Below are positions 1 to 7,556 of a stretch of 64,000 nt of DNA, in pieces. Numbering within the stretch: position 1 is the first letter of the stretch; each line of letters starts with the position of its first letter. This DNA comes from Lutibacter sp. (lineage in GTDB: Bacteria > Bacteroidota > Bacteroidia > Flavobacteriales > Flavobacteriaceae), in the NCBI GenBank assembly GCA_002733665.1, contig NVWM01000001.1, positions 166,196 to 230,195 of the forward strand, read 5' to 3'. A program made the position numbers and the translations under genes. Below the pieces are notes generated by a model. That model did not search any database. It was given only the letters and a program-made list of their open reading frames with translations, and was not told the origin of the DNA.

Positions 1-9
1 GTTTTTATA

Positions 10-558
10 TTAATGCCATTTATCAATTAATTCAGATAACCCTTTTTCAATTCCATTGTAATAATTATCATTTTTAAATTCTGGAATTATTATTTGATCT
101 ATTACTTTTTTACAAATTTCGTCTGTCAATATTTTTTCCGTTACTATTCCTGTCGAAATTTTTATTCTTCTCAAATTTTTACTAAAAACAATAGTCAATC
201 CATTGTCTTTGTTTTTTTGTCCTACTCCCCAATTATTAGATAAATCAATCGCATATTTATTAAAATCATCATAATCTTTTATGGATTTAATTGAAACAAT
301 TGCAATTTGATTTGAAGTCTTCTTTTCAAATTCTCTAATCATTATTGTCAATTTCACTAACTCATCTAAAGTAAATATAAACTCATAATCATTTACTTCT
401 CTTTTAGGCTCTGGAAAATTACTTTCTCCAAGTTGATAAGAACTAAACTCTACTTTTGGCGCTTTATCATTAGATGTTTTCTTCTTTTCATCTGTCTTAC
501 AACTTGACATATTAAAAATCAAAAAAACTAAAATTAATATGTAAATGATTTTTTTCAT
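10..558 (-). CDS. TPM-domain lipoprotein
   Basis: A 182-residue protein with a lipoprotein signal: hydrophobic residues 4-16 are followed by the lipobox MSSC, placing the lipidated cysteine at 20. A charged, low-complexity linker leads to a TPM (TLP18.3/Psb32/MOLO-1) domain over about residues 55-180, recognisable from the segments QIAIVSIKSI and NNWGVG..NGLTIVFSK. TPM proteins are membrane-anchored; some have phosphatase activity and others act in protein or photosystem quality control. The role here is unknown. It lies 7 nt downstream of the bestrophin gene on the same strand, so the two are probably co-transcribed. The length is normal for a single TPM domain without a C-terminal membrane segment. 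Confidence 0.8.
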   Translation of the reverse strand: MKKIIYILILVFLIFNMSSCKTDEKKKTSNDKAPKVEFSSYQLGESNFPEPKREVNDYEFIFTLDELVKLTIMIREFEKKTSNQIAIVSIKSIKDYDDFNKYAIDLSNNWGVGQKNKDNGLTIVFSKNLRRIKISTGIVTEKILTDEICKKVIDQIIIPEFKNDNYYNGIEKGLSELIDKWH

Positions 559-565
559 CGCTAAT

Positions 566-1621
566 TTAAAACTGCGTATTCAATCTCATAGGAAATTGCT
601 CAGGTATTTCATCATCTGTTTCTCCTAAATTCTGTCTTAGGTCAATCTCTATACCTCTAACAATTGTAGAAATAGGCACATCATTGGCGGTTCCTTCAAA
701 AGGGTTTTCACCAGTTCTACCTATTCTTTCCATAGTGTGGAAAATCCAAGCAACAATCACATAAAAAGGAATTGTAAACCATACGAAGTACTTCCCAATG
801 ATTGGATTTGCATCAAGTATTGAAAGTCCTATTTCAGCAAATTGAGGAATTAAAGACAAAGGCAACAACAATACGAAAGCCCACATAAACAAATGGTTCA
901 TCGTCGCATATTGTCTTGGATAAGGGAAATTCTTAATCCGTTCACTTTTTCCTTGTAACGAAAATAATTCTTGAACAATTCCTTCCAGTTCTAAAAATGA
1001 AAACTCCCAAATCACACCTTTTTCTTTGAGTTCTCTTAAATGGTGAGATTGCAAATACAACAAAGCAGTTTGTTTATTACTTTTACTCATCACATATTTA
1101 TAATCACTTTCAGAGATGTAAGACTTTATGTCTTCTTCTAAAGTAGCATCCATTTCTGGAGGGCGAATATCCCATTCTGTATTTGCCTTATGATTTCCCG
1201 TTGTTTCCCAAGGTTTTGATGCTCTCATTGAATGACGCAAAGCAGTCATCCACGCAATATGTCTATATGTCAATGTTTTGATTTCTTTTTTTAAAACTGC
1301 CTCATCTACAGGTGTTTGTGTATGCTCATTATTCACCATATCCTGGACAAAAACACCAAATGTTCTTGAAGTATTTACAATTCCTCCCCAAATTTTTCTT
1401 GCTTCCCATATCCTACCGTAAGCAGCGTTATTTTGAAAACCAATAACAAACGCAACTGCTGTTCCTATTAATGCTAAAGGTGTCCAAGGAATTTTAAGCC
1501 AAGTCAAATCGAAAAAGAAATAAGCAGAAACACATGCGATAATAATTGCTAAAAAAGCAAAAGTCTCATAGCGTGTCCACCAAGTCATTTGAGAAATAGT
1601 AAAGGTTTTTTTAGTGTACAT
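566..1621 (-). CDS. Bestrophin family chloride channel-like membrane protein
   Basis: This 351-residue protein belongs to the bestrophin (RFP-TM, UPF0187/YneE) family, predicted pentameric anion channels of the inner membrane. The N-terminal signature is clear: an aromatic stretch with WWTRYETF, a membrane segment at about 23-42, a second at about 47-65, then the family's conserved NNAAYGRIWEARK. Two more hydrophobic segments follow at about 245-265 and 280-296, and the C-terminus has the conserved GRTGENPFEG. The full family length is present. The adjacent TPM lipoprotein gene is 7 nt downstream. Substrate and physiological role cannot be read from the sequence; bacterial homologues conduct chloride or sodium in vitro. 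Confidence 0.88.
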   Translation of the reverse strand: MYTKKTFTISQMTWWTRYETFAFLAIIIACVSAYFFFDLTWLKIPWTPLALIGTAVAFVIGFQNNAAYGRIWEARKIWGGIVNTSRTFGVFVQDMVNNEHTQTPVDEAVLKKEIKTLTYRHIAWMTALRHSMRASKPWETTGNHKANTEWDIRPPEMDATLEEDIKSYISESDYKYVMSKSNKQTALLYLQSHHLRELKEKGVIWEFSFLELEGIVQELFSLQGKSERIKNFPYPRQYATMNHLFMWAFVLLLPLSLIPQFAEIGLSILDANPIIGKYFVWFTIPFYVIVAWIFHTMERIGRTGENPFEGTANDVPISTIVRGIEIDLRQNLGETDDEIPEQFPMRLNTQF

Positions 1622-1724
1622 AGAGATAACTTGATTTGATTAGTGCCAAGTTAATTGTTTTTTAAAATAAAGTGTGCTTTTTTTAATTTTATTGTAACTT
1701 GCTTAAATATCATTCATTATTAAT

Positions 1725-3086
1725 ATGCAGCAACTTATACAATCTCAAAGAGATTTTTTTAACACCAATGCAACTAAGAGTATTGCGTTTAGAAAACAAC
1801 AACTTCAAAAATTCTATGACGTCATCAAAGCCAATGAAAAATTACTGTATGAGGCTATATACAAAGACTTTAAAAAATCAGAATTTGATACTTTTACAAC
1901 AGAATTGGCACTCGTTTATAGCGATATAAAAGAAGCGAAAAAGAAAGTTGGTAAGTGGTCTAAAATCAAACGAAAACGTACTAATTTAACTAATCTTCCT
2001 GGAAAGAGTTATGTGATTCCAGAACCTTTAGGTGTTTCGCTGATTATTGGCGCATGGAATTATCCGTATCAACTATCCTTTGCTCCTGTTGTTTCGGCAA
2101 TAGTTGCTGGTTGCACAGTTATATTAAAACCAAGTGAAGTGTCCTCAAATACAAGTGCTGCAATGGCAAAAATTATTAATGAGAATTTTGATCCTCATTT
2201 TTTTAAAGTTGTAGAAGGAGGAATTCCTGAAACAACAGCATTACTCAACGAGAAATTTGATAAAATTTTCTTTACAGGAAGTACAACTGTTGGTAGAATT
2301 GTCTATCAAGCCGCAGCAAAACACTTAACACCTGTGACCCTAGAATTAGGTGGGAAAAGTCCTGCCTTTATTACCAAAACTGCCAATCTTAAAATGACTG
2401 CCAAACGCCTTATTTGGGCGAAATTCTTAAATGCCGGACAAACTTGTATCGCTCCAGATTATTTGTTAGTTGATGAGTCTATTAAAGATGAATTACTAGA
2501 ATTGTTAGTATCAGAAATTAAAAACTCACATTTTTCTACGGATAATGGTAATTATGTACAAATTGTAAACACACGTAATGCTGAACGCTTGATTTCTATG
2601 ATTGACACTGATAAAATCTATTTTGGAGGAAATCACATTCTTGAAAAACGTCATATAGAACCAACAATCCTCTCTGAAGTTTCGTTTGATGATAAAATTA
2701 TGGAGGAAGAAATTTTTGGTCCTATTTTACCTGTCATTTCTTATGACAATCTTCAAGAAACTATTAATAAAGTAAAATCAATGCCCAAACCTTTGTCTTG
2801 CTATGTTTTTACAAAAGAAAACACAGCAAAAAATAAAATATTCAACGAAATCTCTTTCGGTGGAGGCTGTGTAAACGATGCTGTAATGCATATCTCTAAC
2901 AGTCATTTTGGTTTTGGAGGTGTTGGTGAGAGTGGAATGGGTTCATATCATGGTGAAGATGGTTTTAAAGCATTTTCACATTATAAAAGCATTTTAGATA
3001 AGTCAAATCTATTTGAAGCCAACTTAAAATACTATCCACATTCTGAGAAAAAATTATCGATTATTAAGCGTACTATGGGATTGTAA
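1725..3086 (+). CDS. NAD(P)-dependent aldehyde dehydrogenase (class 3-like)
   Basis: A 453-residue aldehyde dehydrogenase, the short form typical of class 3 (fatty aldehyde) enzymes rather than the roughly 500-residue class 1/2. The catalytic glutamate is E207 in the motif LELGGKSP and the nucleophilic cysteine is C241 in GQTCIAPD. The coenzyme-binding loop FTGSTTVGR precedes them and the EEEIFGPILPV motif lies in the C-terminal third. It probably oxidises medium or long-chain or aromatic aldehydes to acids in the cytoplasm. The gene stands alone. A TAACTTG box about 30 nt upstream may be its -7 element. The C-terminus is intact. Confidence 0.92.
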   Translation: MQQLIQSQRDFFNTNATKSIAFRKQQLQKFYDVIKANEKLLYEAIYKDFKKSEFDTFTTELALVYSDIKEAKKKVGKWSKIKRKRTNLTNLPGKSYVIPEPLGVSLIIGAWNYPYQLSFAPVVSAIVAGCTVILKPSEVSSNTSAAMAKIINENFDPHFFKVVEGGIPETTALLNEKFDKIFFTGSTTVGRIVYQAAAKHLTPVTLELGGKSPAFITKTANLKMTAKRLIWAKFLNAGQTCIAPDYLLVDESIKDELLELLVSEIKNSHFSTDNGNYVQIVNTRNAERLISMIDTDKIYFGGNHILEKRHIEPTILSEVSFDDKIMEEEIFGPILPVISYDNLQETINKVKSMPKPLSCYVFTKENTAKNKIFNEISFGGGCVNDAVMHISNSHFGFGGVGESGMGSYHGEDGFKAFSHYKSILDKSNLFEANLKYYPHSEKKLSIIKRTMGL

Positions 3087-3096
3087 AAATGTTATC

Positions 3097-3166
3097 TGTC
3101 ATTCCGCACTTGATGCGGAATCCAAAAGAGAACAAAATGGATTCCCGTTTTCACGGGAAAGACAAT
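3097..3166. repeat. Intergenic palindromic repeat (CCGCACTTGATGCGG type)
   Basis: Two inverted repeats in tandem: one centred on GCACTTGATGC with arms ATTCCGC/GCGGAAT, and one with arms ATTCCCGT/ACGGGAA. The block begins with GTCATTC, the lead-in shared by many of the other repeats in this window. No coding potential; it could fold as a hairpin in either transcript. Confidence 0.7.
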
Positions 3167-3194
3167 GAATAGTTCTTATCTATCATAAAAAAAA

Positions 3195-3221
3195 CTGTCA
3201 TTCTGAACGTAGTGAAGAATC
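3195..3221. repeat. Half-site of the GTCATTCTGAACG repeat
   Basis: A short copy of the motif GTCATTCTGAACGTAGTGAA, the same wording as in the block at 51434-51567. Only one arm is present here. Confidence 0.55.
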
Positions 3222-3266
3222 AAAAACAAAAAAAACCTTTCATTTCTGAAAGGCTTTGTCTTTTTG

Positions 3267-3341
3267 GGTGGAAGACGGGATTCGAACCCGCGACCCTCGG
3301 TACCACAAACCGATACTCTAACCAACTGAGCTACAACCACC
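3267..3341 (-). tRNA. tRNA-His (anticodon GTG)
   Basis: Read on the minus strand this folds as a tRNA: D arm GCTC/GAGT, anticodon stem TCGGT/ACCGA around the loop TTGTGGT (anticodon GTG, histidine), and T arm GCGGG/CCCGT around TTCGAAT. The extra 5' G (G-1) opposite C73, the identity element of tRNA-His, is present. Full CCA is not encoded. Odd: in the acceptor stem, positions 5-68 and 6-67 are both U opposite U, giving a tandem mismatch where relatives have U-A pairs. No other tRNA-His gene is in the window. Confidence 0.93.
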
Positions 3342-3407
3342 ATTTGCAACTTGCGAGCGCAAAGATAACTTTTTTCTTACTTTTGGCAAGTGTTTTTTTT
3401 AAAAAAA

Positions 3408-4133
3408 TTAGATTAAATCATCTAACTTTTTGACAGCCAAATATCTCTCTGTTGTAAACCCTTCAGCAAAGTCTTTTCCAACAAGTCTTCCTAAGTCTTG
3501 TGCACGATATTTTATGCTATCAATAAAGTTTTTACTGGTTATTGGCGATATAGGTTCTTTACTATTTGGATCGTAAAATTGTGAAGCATACGCCTTTACA
3601 GCATCCATTTTTACATCAACAAACCCTGTAACATCAACTACAAAGTCTGGTTCTAAGTTTTTCCATTGTATATAATGATATACTCTTTTTGGTCGCCATG
3701 CATCTTGTACTTCTCCATCCAACTTTGTTTCAATCTTTCTCAATCCAGATAAAAAACACGCATCGGAAACCAACTTACTCCCTTTACCATGATCTATATG
3801 ACGGTCATCTACGGCATTACACAACACTATTTCTGGTTTATATTTTCGTAAAATCTTAATTATTTCTAACTGATGTTCTTTATCGTTAGTAAAAAAGCCA
3901 TCAGCAAAACCAAGGTTTTCACGTACAGAAACATTTAATATTTTAGCCGCAGTTGCAGCTTCTCTATCTCTTATTTCTGCTGAGCCGCGTGTTCCCAACT
4001 CTCCTCTAGTTAAATCAAGAATCCCGACTTTTTTACCAAGTGAAACTTCTTTAGCAATTGTAGCTCCACAACCTAATTCTACATCATCAGGATGTGCGCC
4101 AATTGCAAGTATATCTAATTTTATATTTTTCAT
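3408..4133 (-). CDS. bshB1: Bacillithiol biosynthesis deacetylase BshB1 (PIG-L family)
   Basis: A 241-residue zinc-dependent deacetylase of the LmbE/PIG-L family. From the chosen start the metal-binding AHPDD motif falls at residues 13-17, the usual place, and the second motif DDRHIDHGKG follows near the middle. In flavobacteria this protein removes the acetyl group from GlcNAc-malate during bacillithiol synthesis. The reading frame is open 63 bases further upstream, but that extension is not family-like and would overlap a TACTTTTG promoter box, so the ATG at 4131-4133 is preferred. The bshA and bshC partners are not in this window. Convergent with the tRNA-His region. Confidence 0.88.
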   Translation of the reverse strand: MKNIKLDILAIGAHPDDVELGCGATIAKEVSLGKKVGILDLTRGELGTRGSAEIRDREAATAAKILNVSVRENLGFADGFFTNDKEHQLEIIKILRKYKPEIVLCNAVDDRHIDHGKGSKLVSDACFLSGLRKIETKLDGEVQDAWRPKRVYHYIQWKNLEPDFVVDVTGFVDVKMDAVKAYASQFYDPNSKEPISPITSKNFIDSIKYRAQDLGRLVGKDFAEGFTTERYLAVKKLDDLI

Positions 4134-4138
4134 CAATA

Positions 4139-4146
4139 CAAAAGTA
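4139..4146 (-). promoter_or_regulatory. TACTTTTG -7 box of bshB1
   Basis: On the minus strand TACTTTTG fits the flavobacterial -7 consensus TAnnTTTG and ends only 5 nt before the ATG, implying a leaderless or nearly leaderless transcript. No clear TTG -33 element was found. Confidence 0.45.
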
Positions 4147-4235
4147 GTGAAAATCCTTATCATAAAAATTTTGAACGAAAAAGCAATAAAATGCACGAAA
4201 AATCAAATGAATGGTAAAGAAAAGCGAATAAAAGT

Positions 4236-4265
4236 TTGGTGAATCCAATTTTTATGCTATATTTG
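4236..4265 (+). promoter_or_regulatory. TTG-N19-TATATTTG promoter of the LRR gene
   Basis: TTG at 4236-4238 and TATATTTG at 4258-4265 with 19 nt between match the flavobacterial sigma-A promoter (TTG, N17-23, TAnnTTTG). The start codon at 4298 would leave a 5' leader of about 25 nt. Confidence 0.7.
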
Positions 4266-4297
4266 TTATGTAATAAACAATTCAAGTTCCCACAACG

Positions 4298-5143
4298 ATG
4301 AAAACTTTAAAACTTATTTTACCCGTCTTTTTAGCTTTTACAACGTTCTGTTTTTCGGCTATTTCTGAATCTGAAAAAGAGGTGTTAATTTCATTATACA
4401 ATTCTACCAACGGTGAGAGTTGGAATCAAAAATGGGATTTAACTCAGTCTGCAGAAAATTGGCATGGAGTAACAATTATCAATGACCAAGTTGTTAAACT
4501 TAATTTAAGTTCAAACAATCTCTCTGGAAATTTACCAAGCAATTTAGGTGATTTATCAAACCTACGTGTTTTAGACTTATCATTCAATAAAATAATTGGT
4601 GAAATTCCGACATCTATCTGTACAATTGTTCCATTAGAAAACATTGTATTGTATATGAATAGATTTGAAGGGAATATTCCTTCTGAAATAGGTGATCTTG
4701 AGAATTTAAAAGAATTAAGTCTTTTTAATAACGGAATAAGTGGTGAAATTCCAACAAGTATTGGAAGATTGAAAAATTTAATGACTTTGCATTTAAGTAG
4801 CAATAGCATTCAAGGAAGTATTCCATCTGAAATCACAATGTTAAGTCAATTGGAAATTTTAAGTGTTTTTGACAATAAAATGGTTGGTGAAATTCCTATT
4901 GGAATTGGTCATTTAACTCAATTAACTGAACTTTCTTTAGGTAATAATTCGTTTAATGGAATTGTACCAATTGAAATCACAAACCTAAACAAACTAGCAA
5001 TATTATTGCTTAATAACAATAAATTTGACACAAATATTGATGAAAGAATTGCACAAATTCCTTCATTAATACATTATGAATTATCGTCCCCAAAGATTAA
5101 AACCCCAATAAACATTGAACAAAACTCAATTGTTTTAGAATAA
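4298..5143 (+). CDS. Secreted plant-type leucine-rich repeat protein
   Basis: A 281-residue protein with a signal peptide (hydrophobic residues 6-20, cleavage near CFS-AIS). Residues 24-60 form an LRR cap of the kind seen in plant receptor proteins, with the segment NGESWNQKWD. About eight 24-residue repeats of the form LxxLxxLxLxxNxLxGxIP fill residues 65-255. The last repeats are less regular and the final 25 residues carry no sorting domain or anchor, so the protein is either released or held by unknown means. Such proteins usually bind other proteins or glycans. It is a single-gene unit with its own promoter and a strong terminator. Confidence 0.82.
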   Translation: MKTLKLILPVFLAFTTFCFSAISESEKEVLISLYNSTNGESWNQKWDLTQSAENWHGVTIINDQVVKLNLSSNNLSGNLPSNLGDLSNLRVLDLSFNKIIGEIPTSICTIVPLENIVLYMNRFEGNIPSEIGDLENLKELSLFNNGISGEIPTSIGRLKNLMTLHLSSNSIQGSIPSEITMLSQLEILSVFDNKMVGEIPIGIGHLTQLTELSLGNNSFNGIVPIEITNLNKLAILLLNNNKFDTNIDERIAQIPSLIHYELSSPKIKTPINIEQNSIVLE

Positions 5144-5181
5144 CGGTAGTTAAGAAGTTTACAAACAGTTTTAATCGAACT

Positions 5182-5218
5182 AAAATCCGTAAGAATAAAA
5201 ATTCTTACGGATTTTTTT
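5182..5218. terminator. Bidirectional terminator between LRR and GPx genes
   Basis: Inverted repeat ATCCGTAAGAAT / ATTCTTACGGAT with loop AAAA, flanked by A-tract and T-tract, so it can stop both convergent transcripts. Confidence 0.88.
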
Positions 5219-5221
5219 ATC

Positions 5222-5815
5222 CTAATTTTCTATCCATTCAATAATTGAAGGGTCGTTTGGTAATGTCTTTGGAGAAATAACGCGAACAACTTCGCCATTT
5301 TCATTCAATAAATATTTTTGAAAATTCCAAGAAACTTTTGAATCTTCCAAGCCATTTTTATTTTTTTGAGTTAAAAATTTATAAACCTCGTGCATATCTT
5401 TTCCTTTTACTGATATTTTATTCATCATAGGAAATGTAACTCCAAAATTTTCTTTACAAAAAGTTGCAATCTCAGAATCGGTTCCAGGCTCTTGCCATAA
5501 AAAATTGTTTGCAGGAAAACCAACAATAGTAAAATTTTGATCTTTATATGTATCGTATAACTCTTGTAATTGCTTATATTGAGGTGTTAATCCACATTTA
5601 GATGCTGTATTGACAATCATAATTTTACTCCCTTTTAAATCAGCAAAATTAAAATCTGTTCCTGATAAATCTTTTACAGAAAACTGATAAATATTCTCTT
5701 TATTTTGAGATAATCTAGATTCCAAATGATTAGCAAATGCTTTATTTACTTTTTTCTCATCTTTACAACTCACTAAACTTAATGTAATACAAAGCAATAT
5801 AAATCCTCTTTTCAT
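5222..5815 (-). CDS. Glutathione peroxidase-like thiol peroxidase, lipoprotein
   Basis: A 197-residue GPx-fold peroxidase with a lipoprotein signal (SLVSC, lipid cysteine 17), so it probably sits on a membrane facing the periplasm. The peroxidatic residue is an ordinary cysteine, C74 in NTASKCGLTP, not selenocysteine. The FP..N..WQEPG motif, the cysteine in EIATFCKENFGV (equivalent to the resolving cysteine of yeast Gpx3), and the tryptophan in SWNFQKYLL are present. This suggests a thioredoxin-dependent peroxidase. Its start codon is the last three bases of a 93-nt repeated element also found before four other genes in the window. Confidence 0.9.
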   Translation of the reverse strand: MKRGFILLCITLSLVSCKDEKKVNKAFANHLESRLSQNKENIYQFSVKDLSGTDFNFADLKGSKIMIVNTASKCGLTPQYKQLQELYDTYKDQNFTIVGFPANNFLWQEPGTDSEIATFCKENFGVTFPMMNKISVKGKDMHEVYKFLTQKNKNGLEDSKVSWNFQKYLLNENGEVVRVISPKTLPNDPSIIEWIEN

Positions 5816-5905
5816 GTGTTTAATTTTATTATTTTTTATCGGTCACATGCTGTTCATTATTAACCATTCTCTTGAATGAAGAAAATTTTAACATGCTCGT
5901 TTTAT
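5813..5905 (-). repeat. 92/93-nt start-codon element, copy A (GPx)
   Basis: On the minus strand it runs from ATAAAACGAGCATGTTAAAA through a variable 19-nt part, the core GGTTAATAATGAACAGCATG, then TGACC, an A/T-rich spacer and AACACATG, where ATG starts the GPx gene. Same order and nearly the same length as copies B-E. CATGTG inside is complementary to CACATG at the start codon. A TATTTTTG box lies just upstream at 5929-5936, so the element would be in the 5' UTR. Confidence 0.85.
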
Positions 5906-5928
5906 CACTATATAATTAAATATTAACG

Positions 5929-5936
5929 CAAAAATA
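5929..5936 (-). promoter_or_regulatory. TATTTTTG -7 box of GPx gene
   Basis: TATTTTTG on the minus strand fits TAnnTTTG. It would place the transcript start about 15 nt before repeat element A, making the element part of a leader of roughly 110 nt. Confidence 0.5.
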
Positions 5937-5989
5937 CAAAAAAGAAACCTTCAGTTGAAAAAATTATATTTATTGAGTATCTTCGCTTT

Positions 5990-6742
5990 ATGATTTCAGT
6001 AGTAATTCTTGGTAGCGGAAACGTAGCAACACATTTAACACGAGCATTCTTAAAGGCTAATGCAATTGATGTTGTTCAAGTATATAGCCGAAATCTTAAA
6101 AATATTGACTACTTAAAGAAAAGAACTTCAATTACTGATGATCTTGAAAATCTAAAAGATGCTGACGTGTATATCATTTCAATTACTGATGATGCTATTG
6201 ATGAATTTTCGAAAAGATTTGATGTGGAAGGGAAAATAGTTGTTCACACTTCTGGAAGTGTTTCTATGAATGCATTAAAAGGTAATTATGACAAAGGAGT
6301 CTTTTATCCTTTACAAACATTTACAAAAGATACAAAAGTAAAGTTTAAAAAGATTCCGATTTGTATAGAGTCAAGCACAAAAAAAGGATTGATTTTACTT
6401 GAAAAATTAGCGTCATCAATTTCGAAAAGTGTTTTTACAATAGATTCTAAACAACGAGAAAAACTACACTTAAGTGCTGTATTTGTTAATAATTTCGCAA
6501 ATCATTTGTATCAAATAGGAAATGAAATATGTGAGCAAAATAATGTCCCTTTTGAGGTTTTATATCCGCTAATTAAAGAAACAGCAAAGAAGGTTACAAG
6601 GTTATCGCCAAAGGAAATTCAAACAGGACCAGCAAAAAGGAATGATGTAAAAGTGATGGAAAAACAACTTTCACAACTGTCAGATCATCAGAAGGAAATA
6701 TACAAATTATTAAGTGCCTCAATTTTAAAAACACATAAATAA
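5990..6742 (+). CDS. Rossmann-like and DUF2520 domain protein
   Basis: A 250-residue protein with an N-terminal NAD(P)-binding Rossmann fold (GSGNVATHL at residues 8-16) and a C-terminal all-helical DUF2520 domain (about 125-245), an arrangement like 6-phosphogluconate dehydrogenase and ketopantoate reductase. The family is widespread in Bacteroidota but its substrate is not established. It is followed by kdsC on the same strand, with a palindromic repeat in the 92-nt gap. A TATCTTCG box 5 nt before the ATG, with a TTG 20 nt further upstream, may be its promoter, which would leave almost no leader. Confidence 0.85.
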   Translation: MISVVILGSGNVATHLTRAFLKANAIDVVQVYSRNLKNIDYLKKRTSITDDLENLKDADVYIISITDDAIDEFSKRFDVEGKIVVHTSGSVSMNALKGNYDKGVFYPLQTFTKDTKVKFKKIPICIESSTKKGLILLEKLASSISKSVFTIDSKQREKLHLSAVFVNNFANHLYQIGNEICEQNNVPFEVLYPLIKETAKKVTRLSPKEIQTGPAKRNDVKVMEKQLSQLSDHQKEIYKLLSASILKTHK

Positions 6743-6745
6743 TAC

Positions 6746-6816
6746 TTGTCTCCTCGAGCGCAGTCGAGAGGTCTTTTTTATCAATTTATAATAGGTCTCG
6801 ACTGCGCTCGACCAGA
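6746..6816. repeat. Intergenic palindromic repeat (CTCGACTGCGCTCGA type)
   Basis: Two inverted copies of CTCGACTGCGCTCGA (as CTCGAGCGCAGTCGAG first, GTCTCGACTGCGCTCGAC second) about 35 nt apart, able to fold into one long stem between the DUF2520 gene and kdsC. Confidence 0.72.
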
Positions 6817-6834
6817 CAAAAAAATACAATTTTA

Positions 6835-7362
6835 ATGAAAAAAAGTTATAAAGAACTCATGCCACAAATCTCTACATTTATATTTGATGTTGATGGTGTT
6901 TTAACAGACGGAATTGTTACCGTTTTTGAAAACGGTGAATTAGTTCGTCAAATGAATATAAAAGATGGTTATGCACTTAAGACTGCTGTTGATGCAGGTT
7001 TTAAAGTCTGTATTATTTCTGGCGGAAGCAACGAAGGTGTACGTTCTCGCCTAAGTAAATTAGGTCTCACCGATATTTATCTTGGAGCTCACAATAAGAT
7101 TGAACAATATGAAGAAATCTTAAATAAGTACAATTTAAACGCAGAAAACGTCCTTTATATGGGAGATGACATTCCTGATTATCCTGTGATGAAATTGGTC
7201 GGACTTTCTTGTTGTCCTAAAGATGCAGCGCCAGAAATTCAAGAAATTTCAAAATATATTTCTCAAAAAAAGGGAGGAAAAGGTTGCGTTCGTGATGTAA
7301 TTGAGCAGGTTCTAAAAGTACAAGGAAAATGGAATGGGAATTTTGAGGCAAAATATGATTAG
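6835..7362 (+). CDS. kdsC: 3-deoxy-D-manno-octulosonate 8-phosphate phosphatase (KdsC)
   Basis: A 175-residue HAD-superfamily phosphatase of the cap-less KdsC type. Motif I FDVDGVLTDG places the catalytic aspartates at D18 and D20. Motif II is in CIISGG and motif III in YMGDDIPDYPVM. It hydrolyses KDO-8-phosphate to KDO in lipopolysaccharide core synthesis in the cytoplasm. The next enzyme of the pathway, KdsB, is encoded at 59.6 kb in this window, so the pathway genes are dispersed. Length and motifs are normal. The start codon ATG at 6835 is followed by a lysine-rich start typical for the family. Confidence 0.92.
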   Translation: MKKSYKELMPQISTFIFDVDGVLTDGIVTVFENGELVRQMNIKDGYALKTAVDAGFKVCIISGGSNEGVRSRLSKLGLTDIYLGAHNKIEQYEEILNKYNLNAENVLYMGDDIPDYPVMKLVGLSCCPKDAAPEIQEISKYISQKKGGKGCVRDVIEQVLKVQGKWNGNFEAKYD

Positions 7363-7409
7363 TCGCAGAGCGACAGTCAATTTAAATGCTTTTTTTCTTT
7401 TTAACAATT

Positions 7410-7500
7410 CTTGACTTTTAAATTTAAAAAAATTAACTTCGCTTATCGTCTCATATAAATTATTAAAACAATTCATATCATGGCATTGGCAGTAATTATC
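7410..7500 (+). repeat. Left flank of cassette-like unit 1
   Basis: Contains CTTGACTTT, CTTCGCTTATCGT, ATATAAA and TTCATATCATGGCATTG in the same order and spacing as the left flank at 21851-21940. CGCTTATCG here is inverted relative to CGATAAGCG in the right flank. Confidence 0.7.
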
Positions 7501-7556
7501 AAACATTATCTATCAAAAAATAAACTAACTATAATCATTAAAACAATATTTAAATT

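Noticed and set aside
3212..3433. A 73-codon open frame on the plus strand
   Set aside because: It lies across the tRNA-His gene and has no family-like sequence; it is a chance frame.
5584..5600. Selenocysteine glutathione peroxidase
   Set aside because: The active-site codon encodes cysteine (C74), so no UGA recoding is needed.
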